The notes: generated by a model not told the origin, from the letters alone. A DNA stretch of 64,000 nt from Paenalicyclobacillus mengziensis (GCF_017298635.1 NZ_CP071182.1:1488001-1552000), one strand, 5' to 3'; positions 42,872 through 52,554 are shown, counted from the stretch's first letter. Made by a program: numbers and translations.

Positions 42872-43666
42872 ATGCACCCATACATTGTGCTAATTGAACA
42901 ACTCTCATCTGGGGTTTCGTGGGAAGATGCTGTGATGTCATTCTGGATCGACGTTGGTGCTGTGAGGGTGGAGCATTTTGTAGACGGTCATCTCGCGATG
43001 GAAAGGGATTTGGCAGCGGAGGCCAGGTCCACGGCTGATGGGGAAGTTCTTCTGGTCGAACTATCGAGTGCGACGTACAAGCTGTATCGCTGTAAGGGAT
43101 CACAACTCGTAGATGAAACGAACATGATTCGATTCATCAAGGGACTGGATTGGTTGCTCCATGACCGTGCATTTCTTTACGAGAGTGCAATTCACGATGC
43201 GTTAACCGGAGCGCTCAATCGCCGTGGATTGAACGAGTGGTTTGAACAACGCCGCAGAAGCGAAGGTGGCTTTGTTCTCGCGTTCTTTGATCTCGACCAC
43301 TTCAAGCTGCTTAACGACACCAAGGGACATCAGCAGGGGGATGAGGCACTCAAAGAAGTGACAACCGCATTACGGGGGACGTTACGAACTACAGATGTGG
43401 TGGCGCGTTTAGGGGGAGATGAATTTGTATTCGTCGTTGATGGAGTACCTTGCCATGCAAATATACAGGCGCGCCTAGAAGACATCATTCGGCAACTTCC
43501 CCTCGATAAATACGGGCTGACGCTTACGCTGGGGACAGCTTGTTACCCAAATCACGGTACCGAGTTAGCACAACTGATTGCAAAAGCTGATTCGGGGCTG
43601 TACCGAGGTAAGGCACAAGGTCGAAATACGATCGTGCTCTGGGAGGAATCCAATCAGGATGGTTGA
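42872..43666 (+). CDS. GGDEF-domain diguanylate cyclase
   Basis: A 264-residue soluble protein. The N-terminal 100 residues are an unknown sensory part. The GGDEF domain (residues 105-260) has DALTGALNRRG, FFDLDHFKLLND, the intact catalytic loop ARLGGDEF (181-185) and, five residues upstream, the inhibitory-site RTTD (172-175). It should make c-di-GMP from two GTP with product inhibition. AAGGGGGGATACC precedes ATG 42872; the frame opens 20 codons up. First gene of the pilus cluster, 84 bases before the transglycosylase, so c-di-GMP likely controls pilus use. Confidence 0.9.
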   Translation: MHPYIVLIEQLSSGVSWEDAVMSFWIDVGAVRVEHFVDGHLAMERDLAAEARSTADGEVLLVELSSATYKLYRCKGSQLVDETNMIRFIKGLDWLLHDRAFLYESAIHDALTGALNRRGLNEWFEQRRRSEGGFVLAFFDLDHFKLLNDTKGHQQGDEALKEVTTALRGTLRTTDVVARLGGDEFVFVVDGVPCHANIQARLEDIIRQLPLDKYGLTLTLGTACYPNHGTELAQLIAKADSGLYRGKAQGRNTIVLWEESNQDG

Positions 43667-43750
43667 ACGAGTGTCATCCAAAACTGTGTGGAATGTGCCT
43701 GAACTGCAGGGGGTTGGTCCCATCGTGCGGTACTCTACGAGGTGTCTCCA

Positions 43751-45181
43751 TTGAGGCGCTTTCGACATCTGTTGAGCATTCCTAGCGACCCGAAAGATGT
43801 GTTTCGCTGGCTGATTACAGAGCTTGTTCTGTCATTTGGCATCGGATGGGTACTCGGTTTTGCAGCTTTGTTCATCGCAGCAGTGATGCTTTTTGGCTTT
43901 CTCGTTGGTGACTATCAAGGAAATGGTTCTGGGGGACTGGACAATTCTGCGTACGGTATCTCACTCAGTTCGGCGACGACCGCTCAAAACAAGGCGTTGC
44001 TTACCCATTACGATGAAGTCGCCTCTACATGGGAGTCGGGACTCCGTGAGAACCAAATTGAACAAGTACAAACCGAGCAGGTTGATTTACCAGGGGCCGT
44101 CCTTCTAGGGGTTGGCAAGATGGTGAATAACTTTTCTCCAACCAACGGCCACCTGTATTACAGCTATCTAGCTCCCATCTACACATGGCATACGTTTATA
44201 GATATCACTATTACCTATCACGAGGTCACGCAGCAGATTGAGGGCCAGACGGTAACGACGTGTCAGGCCACAGAACAGAAAACACCCGTGACGATGTTGA
44301 TGACGGCGAACACCTGGGACGGTACGTTGGTGAATTCGTATAAGTGGATAACGGCGCGTACAGGCAGTGGATGTAGTGGAACGTATACCAAGAAAATCGA
44401 GTTGGCGAATACGAAGAGAACATATAACTGGTCTAGAATTTGGAATCTCTTTTCGCACGTTCAGGCCCAAAGTGATGGGGAGCCGTTTACGATTAAGCCC
44501 AATCAGACCAATCAAGATACCCTGGCTGGACTCATTGGCGCGGTCGATTACGGCATAACAGATCCGTATGTCCAAACCATGGTGAACGCCATCCTCTTCC
44601 CAAGCGGTTCAGATGCGACACTGACAGGGCATGTGGAACCAGCGGATGGAAACACGATTCACGACATCCTGCGATGGAAAGACGAGATTGATGCGGCAGC
44701 GAAGAAGTATCAGGTTCCAGCTGTCCTTATTGCAGCCGTGATGTATCAGGAATCGGGCGGTCGACAACACTCTTCGGATGGCAGGCTTAAGGTTTCGTCC
44801 GCTGGAGCGGTCGGTCTCATGCAGGTTGAACCTTCTGCTGCAGCCGGACTTACGTTGGGTGGACAATCAATTGGTACAAACGCGTATGCGGATTTGGCGA
44901 ATCCGTTCATGAACATTGAGATTGGGTCCATGTATTTATCAGAGCTGTACCATCAATTTGGTAACAATCCATCTGAGGCAGAGTCAGCCTACAACGCCGG
45001 ACCTGGTGCAGAGGAAACGGCACTGGCACAGGGGGATCATGTGGCTCAAAATGAGCAAACGATACAGTACGTACAAAACATTCAGGGAAGCTGGATCCCC
45101 GCGCTAACCCCTTATTTTGGCTCGAATACAAATCTATCCTCAATGAGCTGGCATGATGTTGGCACAAACCATACCCATTGA
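43751..45181 (+). CDS. Membrane-anchored lytic transglycosylase
   Basis: A 476-residue protein with one membrane helix (residues 22-50), an outside spacer of about 270 residues and a C-terminal SLT domain (residues about 315-460). The catalytic Glu is in VMYQESGGRQ, followed by GAVGLMQVEPSAA and ESAYNAGPGAEE. It would cut peptidoglycan to let a pilus or secretion machine pass the wall. The spacer is VirB8/VirB1-like in position only. TTG 43751 is favoured by GAGGTGTCTCCA; GTG 43742 is possible. Like the CwlT-type enzymes of conjugation systems, it could serve either transfer or pilus assembly. Confidence 0.85.
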   Translation: MRRFRHLLSIPSDPKDVFRWLITELVLSFGIGWVLGFAALFIAAVMLFGFLVGDYQGNGSGGLDNSAYGISLSSATTAQNKALLTHYDEVASTWESGLRENQIEQVQTEQVDLPGAVLLGVGKMVNNFSPTNGHLYYSYLAPIYTWHTFIDITITYHEVTQQIEGQTVTTCQATEQKTPVTMLMTANTWDGTLVNSYKWITARTGSGCSGTYTKKIELANTKRTYNWSRIWNLFSHVQAQSDGEPFTIKPNQTNQDTLAGLIGAVDYGITDPYVQTMVNAILFPSGSDATLTGHVEPADGNTIHDILRWKDEIDAAAKKYQVPAVLIAAVMYQESGGRQHSSDGRLKVSSAGAVGLMQVEPSAAAGLTLGGQSIGTNAYADLANPFMNIEIGSMYLSELYHQFGNNPSEAESAYNAGPGAEETALAQGDHVAQNEQTIQYVQNIQGSWIPALTPYFGSNTNLSSMSWHDVGTNHTH

Positions 45182-45217
45182 TGTTGTACCGTATCGTTCA
45201 GGAAGGAGGTCAACATT

Positions 45218-46387
45218 GTGCTGTATCTAGCATTTCCTACTGACTTGCGGGACCGATATCAAAAGAGTGAGTGGCTGGTATATGGAAAAATGGTGAGCGA
45301 AACTCTGTTCACACCACAGGACATTTTGGTGTTATCTGAGTGGACCGTTCCAGACCGCATGGAACTGGTACAGACCATATATCGGGTGCGTGAACAAGGC
45401 GCAAGGGTCATTTTTGTTGGCCCATCACAGAGTGAGACGGACGACTTTAAGCGTCAGTTATGCCTGATGGGTGTCTTTGATTTTGCATTTTTCGGAGACG
45501 AAATTCTGCTTGGCACCATTGATGAACTCATTGAGCATCCGCGGACACCGATGGATGTCAAAGCGTACATGGATCAGGGCAGTGATGCATTGACAGAACT
45601 TCCGCCCGTAGTGGACGTGTACGAGGAAGAAACGGACTCCGAACCAGCGCTAGAGGAAGAAACAAATGCGTCAAGAGGGTTTGGGGGCATCGGGCAACTC
45701 TTCCGACGACGCAGCAATACGAAGGAAGATGCGTCGTCGGAATCGATCACGGATCATGGTCAAGACGCTGATATGCGTCCTGTCGTAAAAAAGTTTGTAT
45801 GGCCAAACCCGAAGGCAGTTCATGTTCGCATTCTTGGTGAGCCTGGATCCGGCAAAACTTTCGTAGCATGGAATTTGGCTGCCATCTGCAACCGTCGAGA
45901 ATTACCCGCTGCCGTCATTGAGGAGAGTACCTTGCCGCTCATAGATTGGACCGACATCAAGACCGGTGTACATGTGTATCAAGAGAAGCCGAAGAAAGGG
46001 TATCGCGTCCTTTTGGACACCAGGCCATGGGAAGATGGTATTCCATCAGAGGCGGACTTAGTTGTTGCGGTATGTTGGCCGGACAAGACCCGAATTGAAC
46101 GCATGGCACTCGCGCTTCATCAACAGATGATTTCACCGGACCAAGTATGCTGGGTCATCAACCGTCATGATTCATCGTTATCCCTTCCCGTGAAGTTGGA
46201 TGGCGATTATGTCGTATTGCCCCATGAACCTCGCCAGTTTGCGGCGATGCGCATGAAAAAACCATTGGTTGAACTAGATGACGCATTTTCGAATCTGTTT
46301 GGCCCCATCGCGGTTCGTATTTCCGAGATGTTCATTCAAAACGCGAAAGGAGGTACACCGCTTCATGTGGATGCTGTTGGAGTATGA
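45218..46387 (+). CDS. CpaE/TadZ-like P-loop protein 1
   Basis: A 389-residue protein. The N-terminal 115 residues look like a receiver-type pseudo-domain (ILVLSEWTVPD, ARVIFVGPSQSET). A charged linker (residues 125-190) leads to a MinD/CpaE-type nucleotide domain with P-loop LGEPGSGKTFVAWNLA. TadZ/CpaE proteins place the pilus machine in the cell. GGAAGGAGGTCAACATT precedes the GTG. It overlaps the next gene by 23 bases, so both are made together. Two such proteins in tandem is unusual. Confidence 0.75.
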   Translation: MLYLAFPTDLRDRYQKSEWLVYGKMVSETLFTPQDILVLSEWTVPDRMELVQTIYRVREQGARVIFVGPSQSETDDFKRQLCLMGVFDFAFFGDEILLGTIDELIEHPRTPMDVKAYMDQGSDALTELPPVVDVYEEETDSEPALEEETNASRGFGGIGQLFRRRSNTKEDASSESITDHGQDADMRPVVKKFVWPNPKAVHVRILGEPGSGKTFVAWNLAAICNRRELPAAVIEESTLPLIDWTDIKTGVHVYQEKPKKGYRVLLDTRPWEDGIPSEADLVVAVCWPDKTRIERMALALHQQMISPDQVCWVINRHDSSLSLPVKLDGDYVVLPHEPRQFAAMRMKKPLVELDDAFSNLFGPIAVRISEMFIQNAKGGTPLHVDAVGV

Positions 46388-47603
46388 CCGAGTCATTCAG
46401 AACAAAGCGATCACTTTGATTGAACGAAATGGCTTGCAGGCAATCGGAGTCGATCATGAAGAACAACTGGCACAAATCAAATATGCCAGTGTTGAACTAC
46501 TGCTCATTGGTGCAGGTTGGCAGGAGGCGACGATAAACCATTTGCGGGAGCAAGGCGTATCGTGTCCATTCGTATACATTGCCTCGGAGTTGAATGACGA
46601 GAGTTATGAGACGGCTCGTATGTTTGGATGTGTCGATGCCGTTTCTTATCCTCTTCCAATCGATTACCTAAAACGCTGGGCACCTATTGTGGACGTTTCT
46701 ACAGTGCCGCAAAAACTTGATGAGGAACCTCTGACACCACTTGATGAGGTGTTGCGATCGAAAAATGTTCTCAACAAGAAACGTACATATACCAGGGCAA
46801 ACAGAGTACATGAAAGCACGCAGGTGGATGAAACATCCATGGTGGGGCGTGGGCGCGTGATCGCTATGCATAGCGCGCGTGGCGGAGTTGGGAAATCGCT
46901 GCTTGTATCCATGATCGCAAGACAGATGGCACAACGAAATTACACCGTTGCCATCGTCGATCTGGATCCGCTAGGAAACCTGCTTGCCATGCATCGCGGA
47001 CAAGCTGTCGTAACGACGGATGAATGGGCTCGACTGCCCGCTCAGATGGACGAGCGGATGGTGAAACAGTCACTTGTTCAAATGAATGGATTTTATATTT
47101 TGCCAAGTGGGAAAAGTCGTGACGGCGTTGATTCTACTACATTGCGCCGGATTATCTATCACCTTGCGCAGTATTTTGATTTGGTTCTTATTGACACGAC
47201 GCCTTCTGCACAGGGAACGTACACAGCGCTCGAGTTGGCACAAAAAATTGTGTTTGTCATGACACCAGAATGGGTGTCGTTCAAACGCTTTATCGATGAA
47301 TATCAAACGGTTCGTTATCAGAAGGCACCGGAGAACGTGACGGTGGTTATCAATCGAATCCGAAAACGGGTATCGGAGCACGCACGTACGTTACGTCTGC
47401 TCGAAGAAGCGGACATTCCATCGGACATCGTCCGGGTTCCTGAGGATAGGACCTTATATCGTGAACTGATTGGCGCTTCTGCACTCGTCGGGGGGAGAGA
47501 CGTACAGGATGGGATGGACCACCTTCTATCTGCGCTTCGTTTTGACCCCGTTCTAAATTCGACCAAACGTGGTTTTCGACGTGGACGGAGGTGGACCGTG
47601 TGA
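46365..47603 (+). CDS. CpaE/TadZ-like ATPase 2 (MinD family)
   Basis: A 412-residue protein with an N-terminal receiver-like segment (residues 1-105, ASVELLLIGAG, FVYIASELNDES) and a MinD-type ATPase domain with deviant P-loop SARGGVGKSLLVSM, VAIVDLDPLGN and DLVLIDTTPSAQGT. It is closer to standard TadZ than the preceding protein. ATG 46365 follows AAAGGAGG with 14-nt spacing; an ATG two codons on is an alternative. Its GTGTGA end overlaps the cpaB start. Confidence 0.8.
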   Translation: MWMLLEYDRVIQNKAITLIERNGLQAIGVDHEEQLAQIKYASVELLLIGAGWQEATINHLREQGVSCPFVYIASELNDESYETARMFGCVDAVSYPLPIDYLKRWAPIVDVSTVPQKLDEEPLTPLDEVLRSKNVLNKKRTYTRANRVHESTQVDETSMVGRGRVIAMHSARGGVGKSLLVSMIARQMAQRNYTVAIVDLDPLGNLLAMHRGQAVVTTDEWARLPAQMDERMVKQSLVQMNGFYILPSGKSRDGVDSTTLRRIIYHLAQYFDLVLIDTTPSAQGTYTALELAQKIVFVMTPEWVSFKRFIDEYQTVRYQKAPENVTVVINRIRKRVSEHARTLRLLEEADIPSDIVRVPEDRTLYRELIGASALVGGRDVQDGMDHLLSALRFDPVLNSTKRGFRRGRRWTV

Positions 47604-48364
47604 AGACATCCAGGGTCATGTCTGGACTGAGTGTGGCGTTGGCTCTTGGTGCTGGGATAATAGCCACAACCATCCTTCTCAAAGCCAGTCGGACGGAAAC
47701 GGTGGTGGTATCCACACACAACTTACAACCCTATACACAGATAGGGCCGTCAGACGTAAAAGTCGTGACTGTTCCCAAAAACTCAGGGATTCAGGGGCTT
47801 GCTACAAGCGAAGGTGATGTGATTGGGCATTATCTGTCGTTCGCGGTTCCGAATGGATACCCCATTACAAAAGGGGACTTAAATTCCTCTAGCAGCTTTT
47901 CATCGTTTCTGACCCAGTACGTTGAAAAGACGGGGAAACCCGGCATGCTCCTATCGATTCCTGTTCAGTCTCCGTTATCTCAGGTTGTGAACGCCGGGGA
48001 AAGTATTGCACTCATCGTTCCCAATCAGACTGGAAACAGTACATCGTTTCAGACCATCGAGCCGGTTCCAGTACTCAACGTCTTGCAACCTGCCAAAGGT
48101 GGTTCGGCGACCGCACTCCTCGTGTTTGTGACGGAACAGGACTACAACGTGCTCGCTCCAGCCATTTTGAACAACAATGTGCAGATTGGACTGATTCCAC
48201 AAAACGGTTCGTTTACAGCACCACAATCGATACAGTTACCACCCACGCAAATGCAATCGGGGAATGGGGCGGATTCCTCACCCATCACGGTGACTCGCAC
48301 ACAGGGTAAGCAAGCACCCCTGTCATCGAACAATTCTACGTCGGGCGGAGGAACACACGGATGA
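47600..48364 (+). CDS. CpaB/RcpC-like pilus assembly protein
   Basis: A 254-residue protein with one N-terminal helix (residues 8-24) and a SAF domain (TVVVSTHNLQPYTQIGPSDV, PNGYPITKGDL), the normal layout of CpaB/RcpC. CpaB is an outer-side part of Tad pili. GGAGG with 8 nt before GTG 47600 sets the start; it overlaps the upstream stop. It overlaps tadA by 4 bases. Confidence 0.8.
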   Translation: MKTSRVMSGLSVALALGAGIIATTILLKASRTETVVVSTHNLQPYTQIGPSDVKVVTVPKNSGIQGLATSEGDVIGHYLSFAVPNGYPITKGDLNSSSSFSSFLTQYVEKTGKPGMLLSIPVQSPLSQVVNAGESIALIVPNQTGNSTSFQTIEPVPVLNVLQPAKGGSATALLVFVTEQDYNVLAPAILNNNVQIGLIPQNGSFTAPQSIQLPPTQMQSGNGADSSPITVTRTQGKQAPLSSNNSTSGGGTHG

Positions 48365-49677
48365 CGATAGACAACATTTTGCAAGGGTATATCAATACAC
48401 TGAAAAGCACCGTTCTAAATGATTCGAAAATCTCAGGGGCCGGTGTCACGCGTAAAGAGATGTACACATATCTGTACACGAAGTGCGTAGAACAGGGGAC
48501 ATTCGTACCTGCTGAATATCGGGAGAAAGTGATTTCTTCTTTGCTGAATAGCTGGTACACGTATGATGTCCTTCAAGGCGCCATGGATGACCCTTACGTG
48601 AGCGACGTGCACGTGATAGGGACGACCACCATCGTGAAACGAAATGGGTCGAATTACGAATCTACGGAGTCACGCTTTTCGTCGGAAGATGCGTTAATGG
48701 AGTTTATCGCCCGAAAGTTAGAGAATACGCCATACGCCTATTCACTCGCCTATCCGATTACGGATGCGATTTTGCCAGACGGTTCCCGTGTCAACATTAT
48801 TGGGGGACCGAGCACACGGTACACCGTACGGGACGAGGATGCGCGCATTATTACAGAGCCGCGTACCATCGTCACCATTCGAAAACCGATCTACCCGTTT
48901 TCCATGGACGATCTCATTCGGTTACAAATGCTTGATGAAGAGACGAGAGCATTCTTCAAGCTCATGATGCAACTCGGGGACAGTTTCATTATCGCTGGAG
49001 GCGTCGGTTCTGGAAAGACGACACTGATGAACGCCTTGACCGGAGACATTCCGAAGGGGCTTTTGTCTATTTTCGTTGAGGAACTTCCTGAAATGACACC
49101 CCTCACAGACTGGTGTATCCGACTGACAGACCGAAGCCAAAACGTAGAAGGTAAAGGGCGACTTGATATGGCAACCAATATCATCAACACACTCCGAATG
49201 GACAACGACAATGGCTACATCGGAGAGGTGAGAACTGCTCAAATCGCACATCTATTCCTACGCATGAGCCTGCTTGTAAAACGACAGACGGGTACGACAT
49301 TTCATAGTCACATTGGACACAAAAACAACGTAGAGGGTGTGTTAACGCGGTTTATCCTGGAGGCCACAGAGGGGGCGGGCGCACAGGCGTCCTACTTGAA
49401 TACAGCCAGTCGAATGGCAGATAAGATTCGCCACATCGTAACGACACGTGATACCAAGCATGGGAAGCGGGTGACCGAGATAGGAGAAATCATCGGGTTC
49501 GATTTTACGGAACGGGCGCTCTTGTGGCAACCGGTATTGACGTATGACTTCTTCAAAGACAAGTTCTGTTTCCACGGTGTAACTGAAGGAATGGTCGATC
49601 GGGCACGAGTGGAAGGGATCGATGTGACGTTGCCGCTTAATTGCCAACCGATTCGTAAATACAAGTTTGCGTCATGA
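48361..49677 (+). CDS. TadA/CpaF-type secretion ATPase
   Basis: A 438-residue GspE/PulE-family ATPase with N-terminal helical part, N2 domain (YAYSLAYPITDAILPDGSRV), Walker A AGGVGSGKTTLMNAL, Walker B-like FVEELPEMTPL, His box and TTFHSHIGH. It powers assembly of the pilus. Overlaps cpaB (ATGA). The Walker B is EELPE in place of the usual EDxxEL, a small change. About 19 bases separate it from tadB. Confidence 0.9.
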   Translation: MTIDNILQGYINTLKSTVLNDSKISGAGVTRKEMYTYLYTKCVEQGTFVPAEYREKVISSLLNSWYTYDVLQGAMDDPYVSDVHVIGTTTIVKRNGSNYESTESRFSSEDALMEFIARKLENTPYAYSLAYPITDAILPDGSRVNIIGGPSTRYTVRDEDARIITEPRTIVTIRKPIYPFSMDDLIRLQMLDEETRAFFKLMMQLGDSFIIAGGVGSGKTTLMNALTGDIPKGLLSIFVEELPEMTPLTDWCIRLTDRSQNVEGKGRLDMATNIINTLRMDNDNGYIGEVRTAQIAHLFLRMSLLVKRQTGTTFHSHIGHKNNVEGVLTRFILEATEGAGAQASYLNTASRMADKIRHIVTTRDTKHGKRVTEIGEIIGFDFTERALLWQPVLTYDFFKDKFCFHGVTEGMVDRARVEGIDVTLPLNCQPIRKYKFAS

Positions 49678-49695
49678 ACGAGGGGGGACGAGTCA

Positions 49696-50610
49696 ATGAA
49701 TATACTTGCCGGTGCCAGAATCTTCGGTGTACTGGTTACTATGGCACTGGCCTTGTGGGCCATGGGCAGAGAGTTGCGGAATATCGAATGGAGGCACCGA
49801 ATTCGAGTCGTTATGGAAGAACGGCCTGAAAAGGAAGGTTATGTAGGAAACCTGTGGCGGCTATATATGCTTCGAATCAGGACGCATCGAATGATGCTGG
49901 ACAAACCTTTCAAGGCTCAAACGGTCTCCATCCATGTACTCGGGCTGTTCTTTCTGTTCTTTGTAATCACACTTCTTTTGCATTATTTCTTTGTCGTGGG
50001 ACTCTTCGTCAGTGGGGGATTATCGCTATTTCTGTATGAAAAAGTTTGGGGGAGTCGTGCAAGGAAACGTCGAGAAGAGATAACAGCCGCCTGGTTGTAT
50101 GAGGCAGTGCCGATTGCTGTCCACGTCATGACGGCGACAAAGCGGTTGGATCAAGCCATCCACCGCATGACCCAAATGACGCACCATCCACACCTGAAAG
50201 GGAAGCTTGCTCAGCTATCAGAGCTCATCAGTGCCCCACAGTTTGCTACACCGGAAGATGCGTTTTTGTTTTGGGCAAACAACATGGGCATACGCGATAT
50301 TGAGTATTTCGCTTTAGCCACAAAGGAAGCGAAAAAATACAACGTGCCGATTGAACAACTTTGGATTGATATGGCGGACTTGCTTGGCAAGGACCTTGAG
50401 TTTAAACGGACAATTCGTGCACAGACCGCTCATCACCGATCAGGTGGTTACATCTTTTATGGGATGCTTGCCGGAACGTTTCTTATCGCGTATCCATTTA
50501 CAGCAAAATTCATGACCGACACCACCAGGTTTTTGTTCTGGGCCGTCATCGGAGTCATGACAATCGGGTTATATCTCATCATGCGTGAGAGTCAGAGGAT
50601 CGATGCGTAG
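49696..50610 (+). CDS. TadB-like inner-membrane pilus protein
   Basis: The 304 residues have helices at about 5-20, 78-110 and two near the C-terminus, with a cytosolic T2SF-type bundle between (HVMTATKRLDQAIHRMTQM). It matches TadB: one of two platform proteins that work with TadA. GAGGGGGGACGAGTCA precedes the ATG. tadC follows after 17 bases. Confidence 0.75.
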   Translation: MNILAGARIFGVLVTMALALWAMGRELRNIEWRHRIRVVMEERPEKEGYVGNLWRLYMLRIRTHRMMLDKPFKAQTVSIHVLGLFFLFFVITLLLHYFFVVGLFVSGGLSLFLYEKVWGSRARKRREEITAAWLYEAVPIAVHVMTATKRLDQAIHRMTQMTHHPHLKGKLAQLSELISAPQFATPEDAFLFWANNMGIRDIEYFALATKEAKKYNVPIEQLWIDMADLLGKDLEFKRTIRAQTAHHRSGGYIFYGMLAGTFLIAYPFTAKFMTDTTRFLFWAVIGVMTIGLYLIMRESQRIDA

Positions 50611-50627
50611 ACGGGAGGGATGTGAGG

Positions 50628-51437
50628 ATGAACTTAAGTGCCGTTCTGTTTGGAGGACTGATTACACTATCCGTTTGGCTCGCTATCGCATCAAGGCAAC
50701 AAGCGACCAAAGAGTTCGCGATACGCGTCTTTAAGCCAGTACATGGGGCAAGTCACAAGCCCAGGATAAGACTCGCTACGTATAAAGCCATACTTCAAGC
50801 GGAAGCCGAGGCGATTGATGAACCTGAAAAGGCGACCCTATGGATGCGCATCGCCATTATCACCAGTGCAATGGTGATATCGTTGAGCGTTTTACTGAGA
50901 CAGCCTGCGGTTCTTTTCTTGATTCCAGTCGTTTTTGCGACGCCACTCATGGTTGCTCGGACAAAGCGTACAGCGCACTTACGGCGACTTCGTGAACAGA
51001 CTCGGGTATCCGAGATAATGATTGCATTTTTGATGAAATCAGGGGCCACACTCTCCGACACGCTTTCCATTTTAGAGAAGAAAATGGAATCTCCTATGCG
51101 CGAGAAAATCGTGGAGGTGAACACTAAAAAACGTTTTACTACGCTCCCTGACGCGCTTCATGCACTGGCCGAATCGACAGGGATTACTCAGGTGAAGGAC
51201 TTTGCGATGATTGTTTCCGAGTCGGAAACGTACGGGACACCTGTTGCGGATGCTCTGCTTCGGAGCCTTCAACTGGATACAAAAATTCGGGATGCGAACG
51301 CTGCAAAACGTTACGGAAATGTGCAACTGCAGTTGGGGCTCTATGCAACGCTGCTGATTGCAATGCCCGGATTTGGTTTCGTGATTTTTGCCATGTTTGC
51401 CTACATGATGAAGTCTTTCATTGGGATACCGTTTTAA
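50628..51437 (+). CDS. TadC-like inner-membrane pilus protein
   Basis: A 269-residue protein with helices at residues about 4-22, 82-118 and 235-262, and a T2SF segment (MKSGATLSDTLSILEKKM, TYGTPVADALLRSLQ), the arrangement of TadC. Second platform protein. ATG 50628 follows GGAGGGATGTGAGG. Ends 74 bases before the pilin candidate. Confidence 0.75.
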   Translation: MNLSAVLFGGLITLSVWLAIASRQQATKEFAIRVFKPVHGASHKPRIRLATYKAILQAEAEAIDEPEKATLWMRIAIITSAMVISLSVLLRQPAVLFLIPVVFATPLMVARTKRTAHLRRLREQTRVSEIMIAFLMKSGATLSDTLSILEKKMESPMREKIVEVNTKKRFTTLPDALHALAESTGITQVKDFAMIVSESETYGTPVADALLRSLQLDTKIRDANAAKRYGNVQLQLGLYATLLIAMPGFGFVIFAMFAYMMKSFIGIPF

Positions 51438-51511
51438 CGGGTTTGTCATGGCACGAATATGGCACGTTTGACAAAGCCCAATTCGGTATCGTGACGGTGG
51501 AGGTGACATAC

Positions 51512-51715
51512 GTGCTGTCGTCTAGACGAGGTCGGATCACACGGTTGTGGCGATGGCTTGATGGTGAGTGCGGCGGAATCATGGATGAATTTATTGTGAC
51601 CGCAGGAATGTGGATCTTTTCAAGTTTGGTCGTCATGATCCTGGCTGGTCTCATCTGGGCTGCACTATCTGGTGATGTCCAAGCAATGACAAGTGTGCTC
51701 CAAAATCTATTTTAA
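51512..51715 (+). CDS. Putative Flp-type prepilin
   Basis: A 67-residue protein with basic N-terminus and one long helix, as in pilins. Gly-Gly at residues 20-21 (GECGGIMDEFIVTAGMWIF) could be a prepilin-peptidase site: cleavage between the two Gly puts Glu at +5, as in type IV prepilins. GGAGG with 8-nt spacing precedes GTG 51512. Position after tadC and before small membrane proteins fits the major pilin, but identity is inferred. Confidence 0.55.
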   Translation: MLSSRRGRITRLWRWLDGECGGIMDEFIVTAGMWIFSSLVVMILAGLIWAALSGDVQAMTSVLQNLF

Positions 51716-51738
51716 AATTTGGGAGGAGAAAACAGGTA

Positions 51739-52035
51739 ATGAGTCAATGGGTTCGTATGAAGCGATGGATTCGGTCAGACCGGGCAAACACAGCGGAGGA
51801 AAACAGCAATCGTGGTCTCTGGTGGATTGCAGGCATTCTCGCAGTAGCCATCGTGGGCGGGGTCGCCTATTTCATTATTGGTCATATGGTGAGCCAGGCG
51901 CAGGGTGGTGCATCCACACTGACAAGCAGTCTGAGCACACAGCAGGGCCTCACACAGTTGGCACAACAAGCTGAAAGCGGGAATATCACAGGTGGACAAG
52001 CTACAGTTGGCAGCGGTGGATTCAAGGCTCCGTAA
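51739..52035 (+). CDS. Small single-helix protein of the pilus operon
   Basis: A 98-residue protein with a charged start (MSQWVRMKRWIRSDRAN), one helix (residues 26-50) and a Ser/Thr/Gln/Gly-rich tail (STLTSSLSTQQGLTQLAQQA). The tail resembles pilin-type low-complexity regions, so it may be a second pilin or a minor pilin; no classic cleavage site is seen. GGAGGAGAAAACAGGTA precedes the ATG. Confidence 0.55.
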   Translation: MSQWVRMKRWIRSDRANTAEENSNRGLWWIAGILAVAIVGGVAYFIIGHMVSQAQGGASTLTSSLSTQQGLTQLAQQAESGNITGGQATVGSGGFKAP

Positions 52036-52048
52036 TCGGCATGAGGCG

Positions 52049-52081
52049 GAAGGGACAGGCCGGGGTTCGGTCTGTCCCTTC
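52049..52081 (+). terminator. Hairpin inside the pilus operon, possible attenuator
   Basis: GAAGGGACAG pairs with CTGTCCCTTC (10 bp) around a 13-nt loop. It lies between two co-directional pilus genes and lacks a long T run. It could lower expression of the downstream genes against the abundant pilin upstream. Confidence 0.55.
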
Positions 52082-52101
52082 TCTGAATGGAGGAGGTTTT
52101 C

Positions 52102-52554
52102 TTGCCGAGCAATTTAATCACAACGTTTTTCATGATCTGCGTCGGGTTTGCAGTTGCCATGATTTTATTTTTAGCCCCACCGCTCGTCGTTATGAAGCTT
52201 GAAATCGGAACGGTGGCACATGACGCTGCACGGGTCGCAGCGATTACGGGTAGCGTGCAAGATGTACAAAATCAAATTGACGTTGACTTGGCAGCTGAGC
52301 ATCTCCCGACAACATGGAACGGGCAGACACTTTTCAATGTAACAGAGTTACAAGTCGGGCAAAGTGAGCCGGGCTATATGGTGACTTCAACGCCAACATC
52401 TCCAAGTGCCACCGTTGAGATTCAGTACAATGCACCGTTGCCGTTTGATAAAGCACTCACATTGTTTGGCGGACCTGTTCTCAGTGCAACCGTCCCGATG
52501 ACCACGCAAGCATCTTATTGGAACGAGGTGCAGTACACGGGAGCAAACCCATGA
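52102..52554 (+). CDS. TadE-like pseudopilin 1
   Basis: A 150-residue protein with one N-terminal helix (residues 6-30) followed by ARVAAITGSVQDVQNQ, the TadE-type pattern of helix plus small-residue helix, then a beta-rich domain. TTG 52102 follows GGAGGAGGTTTTC. It overlaps the next gene by 4 bases. TadE-like proteins are minor pilins. Confidence 0.65.
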   Translation: MPSNLITTFFMICVGFAVAMILFLAPPLVVMKLEIGTVAHDAARVAAITGSVQDVQNQIDVDLAAEHLPTTWNGQTLFNVTELQVGQSEPGYMVTSTPTSPSATVEIQYNAPLPFDKALTLFGGPVLSATVPMTTQASYWNEVQYTGANP

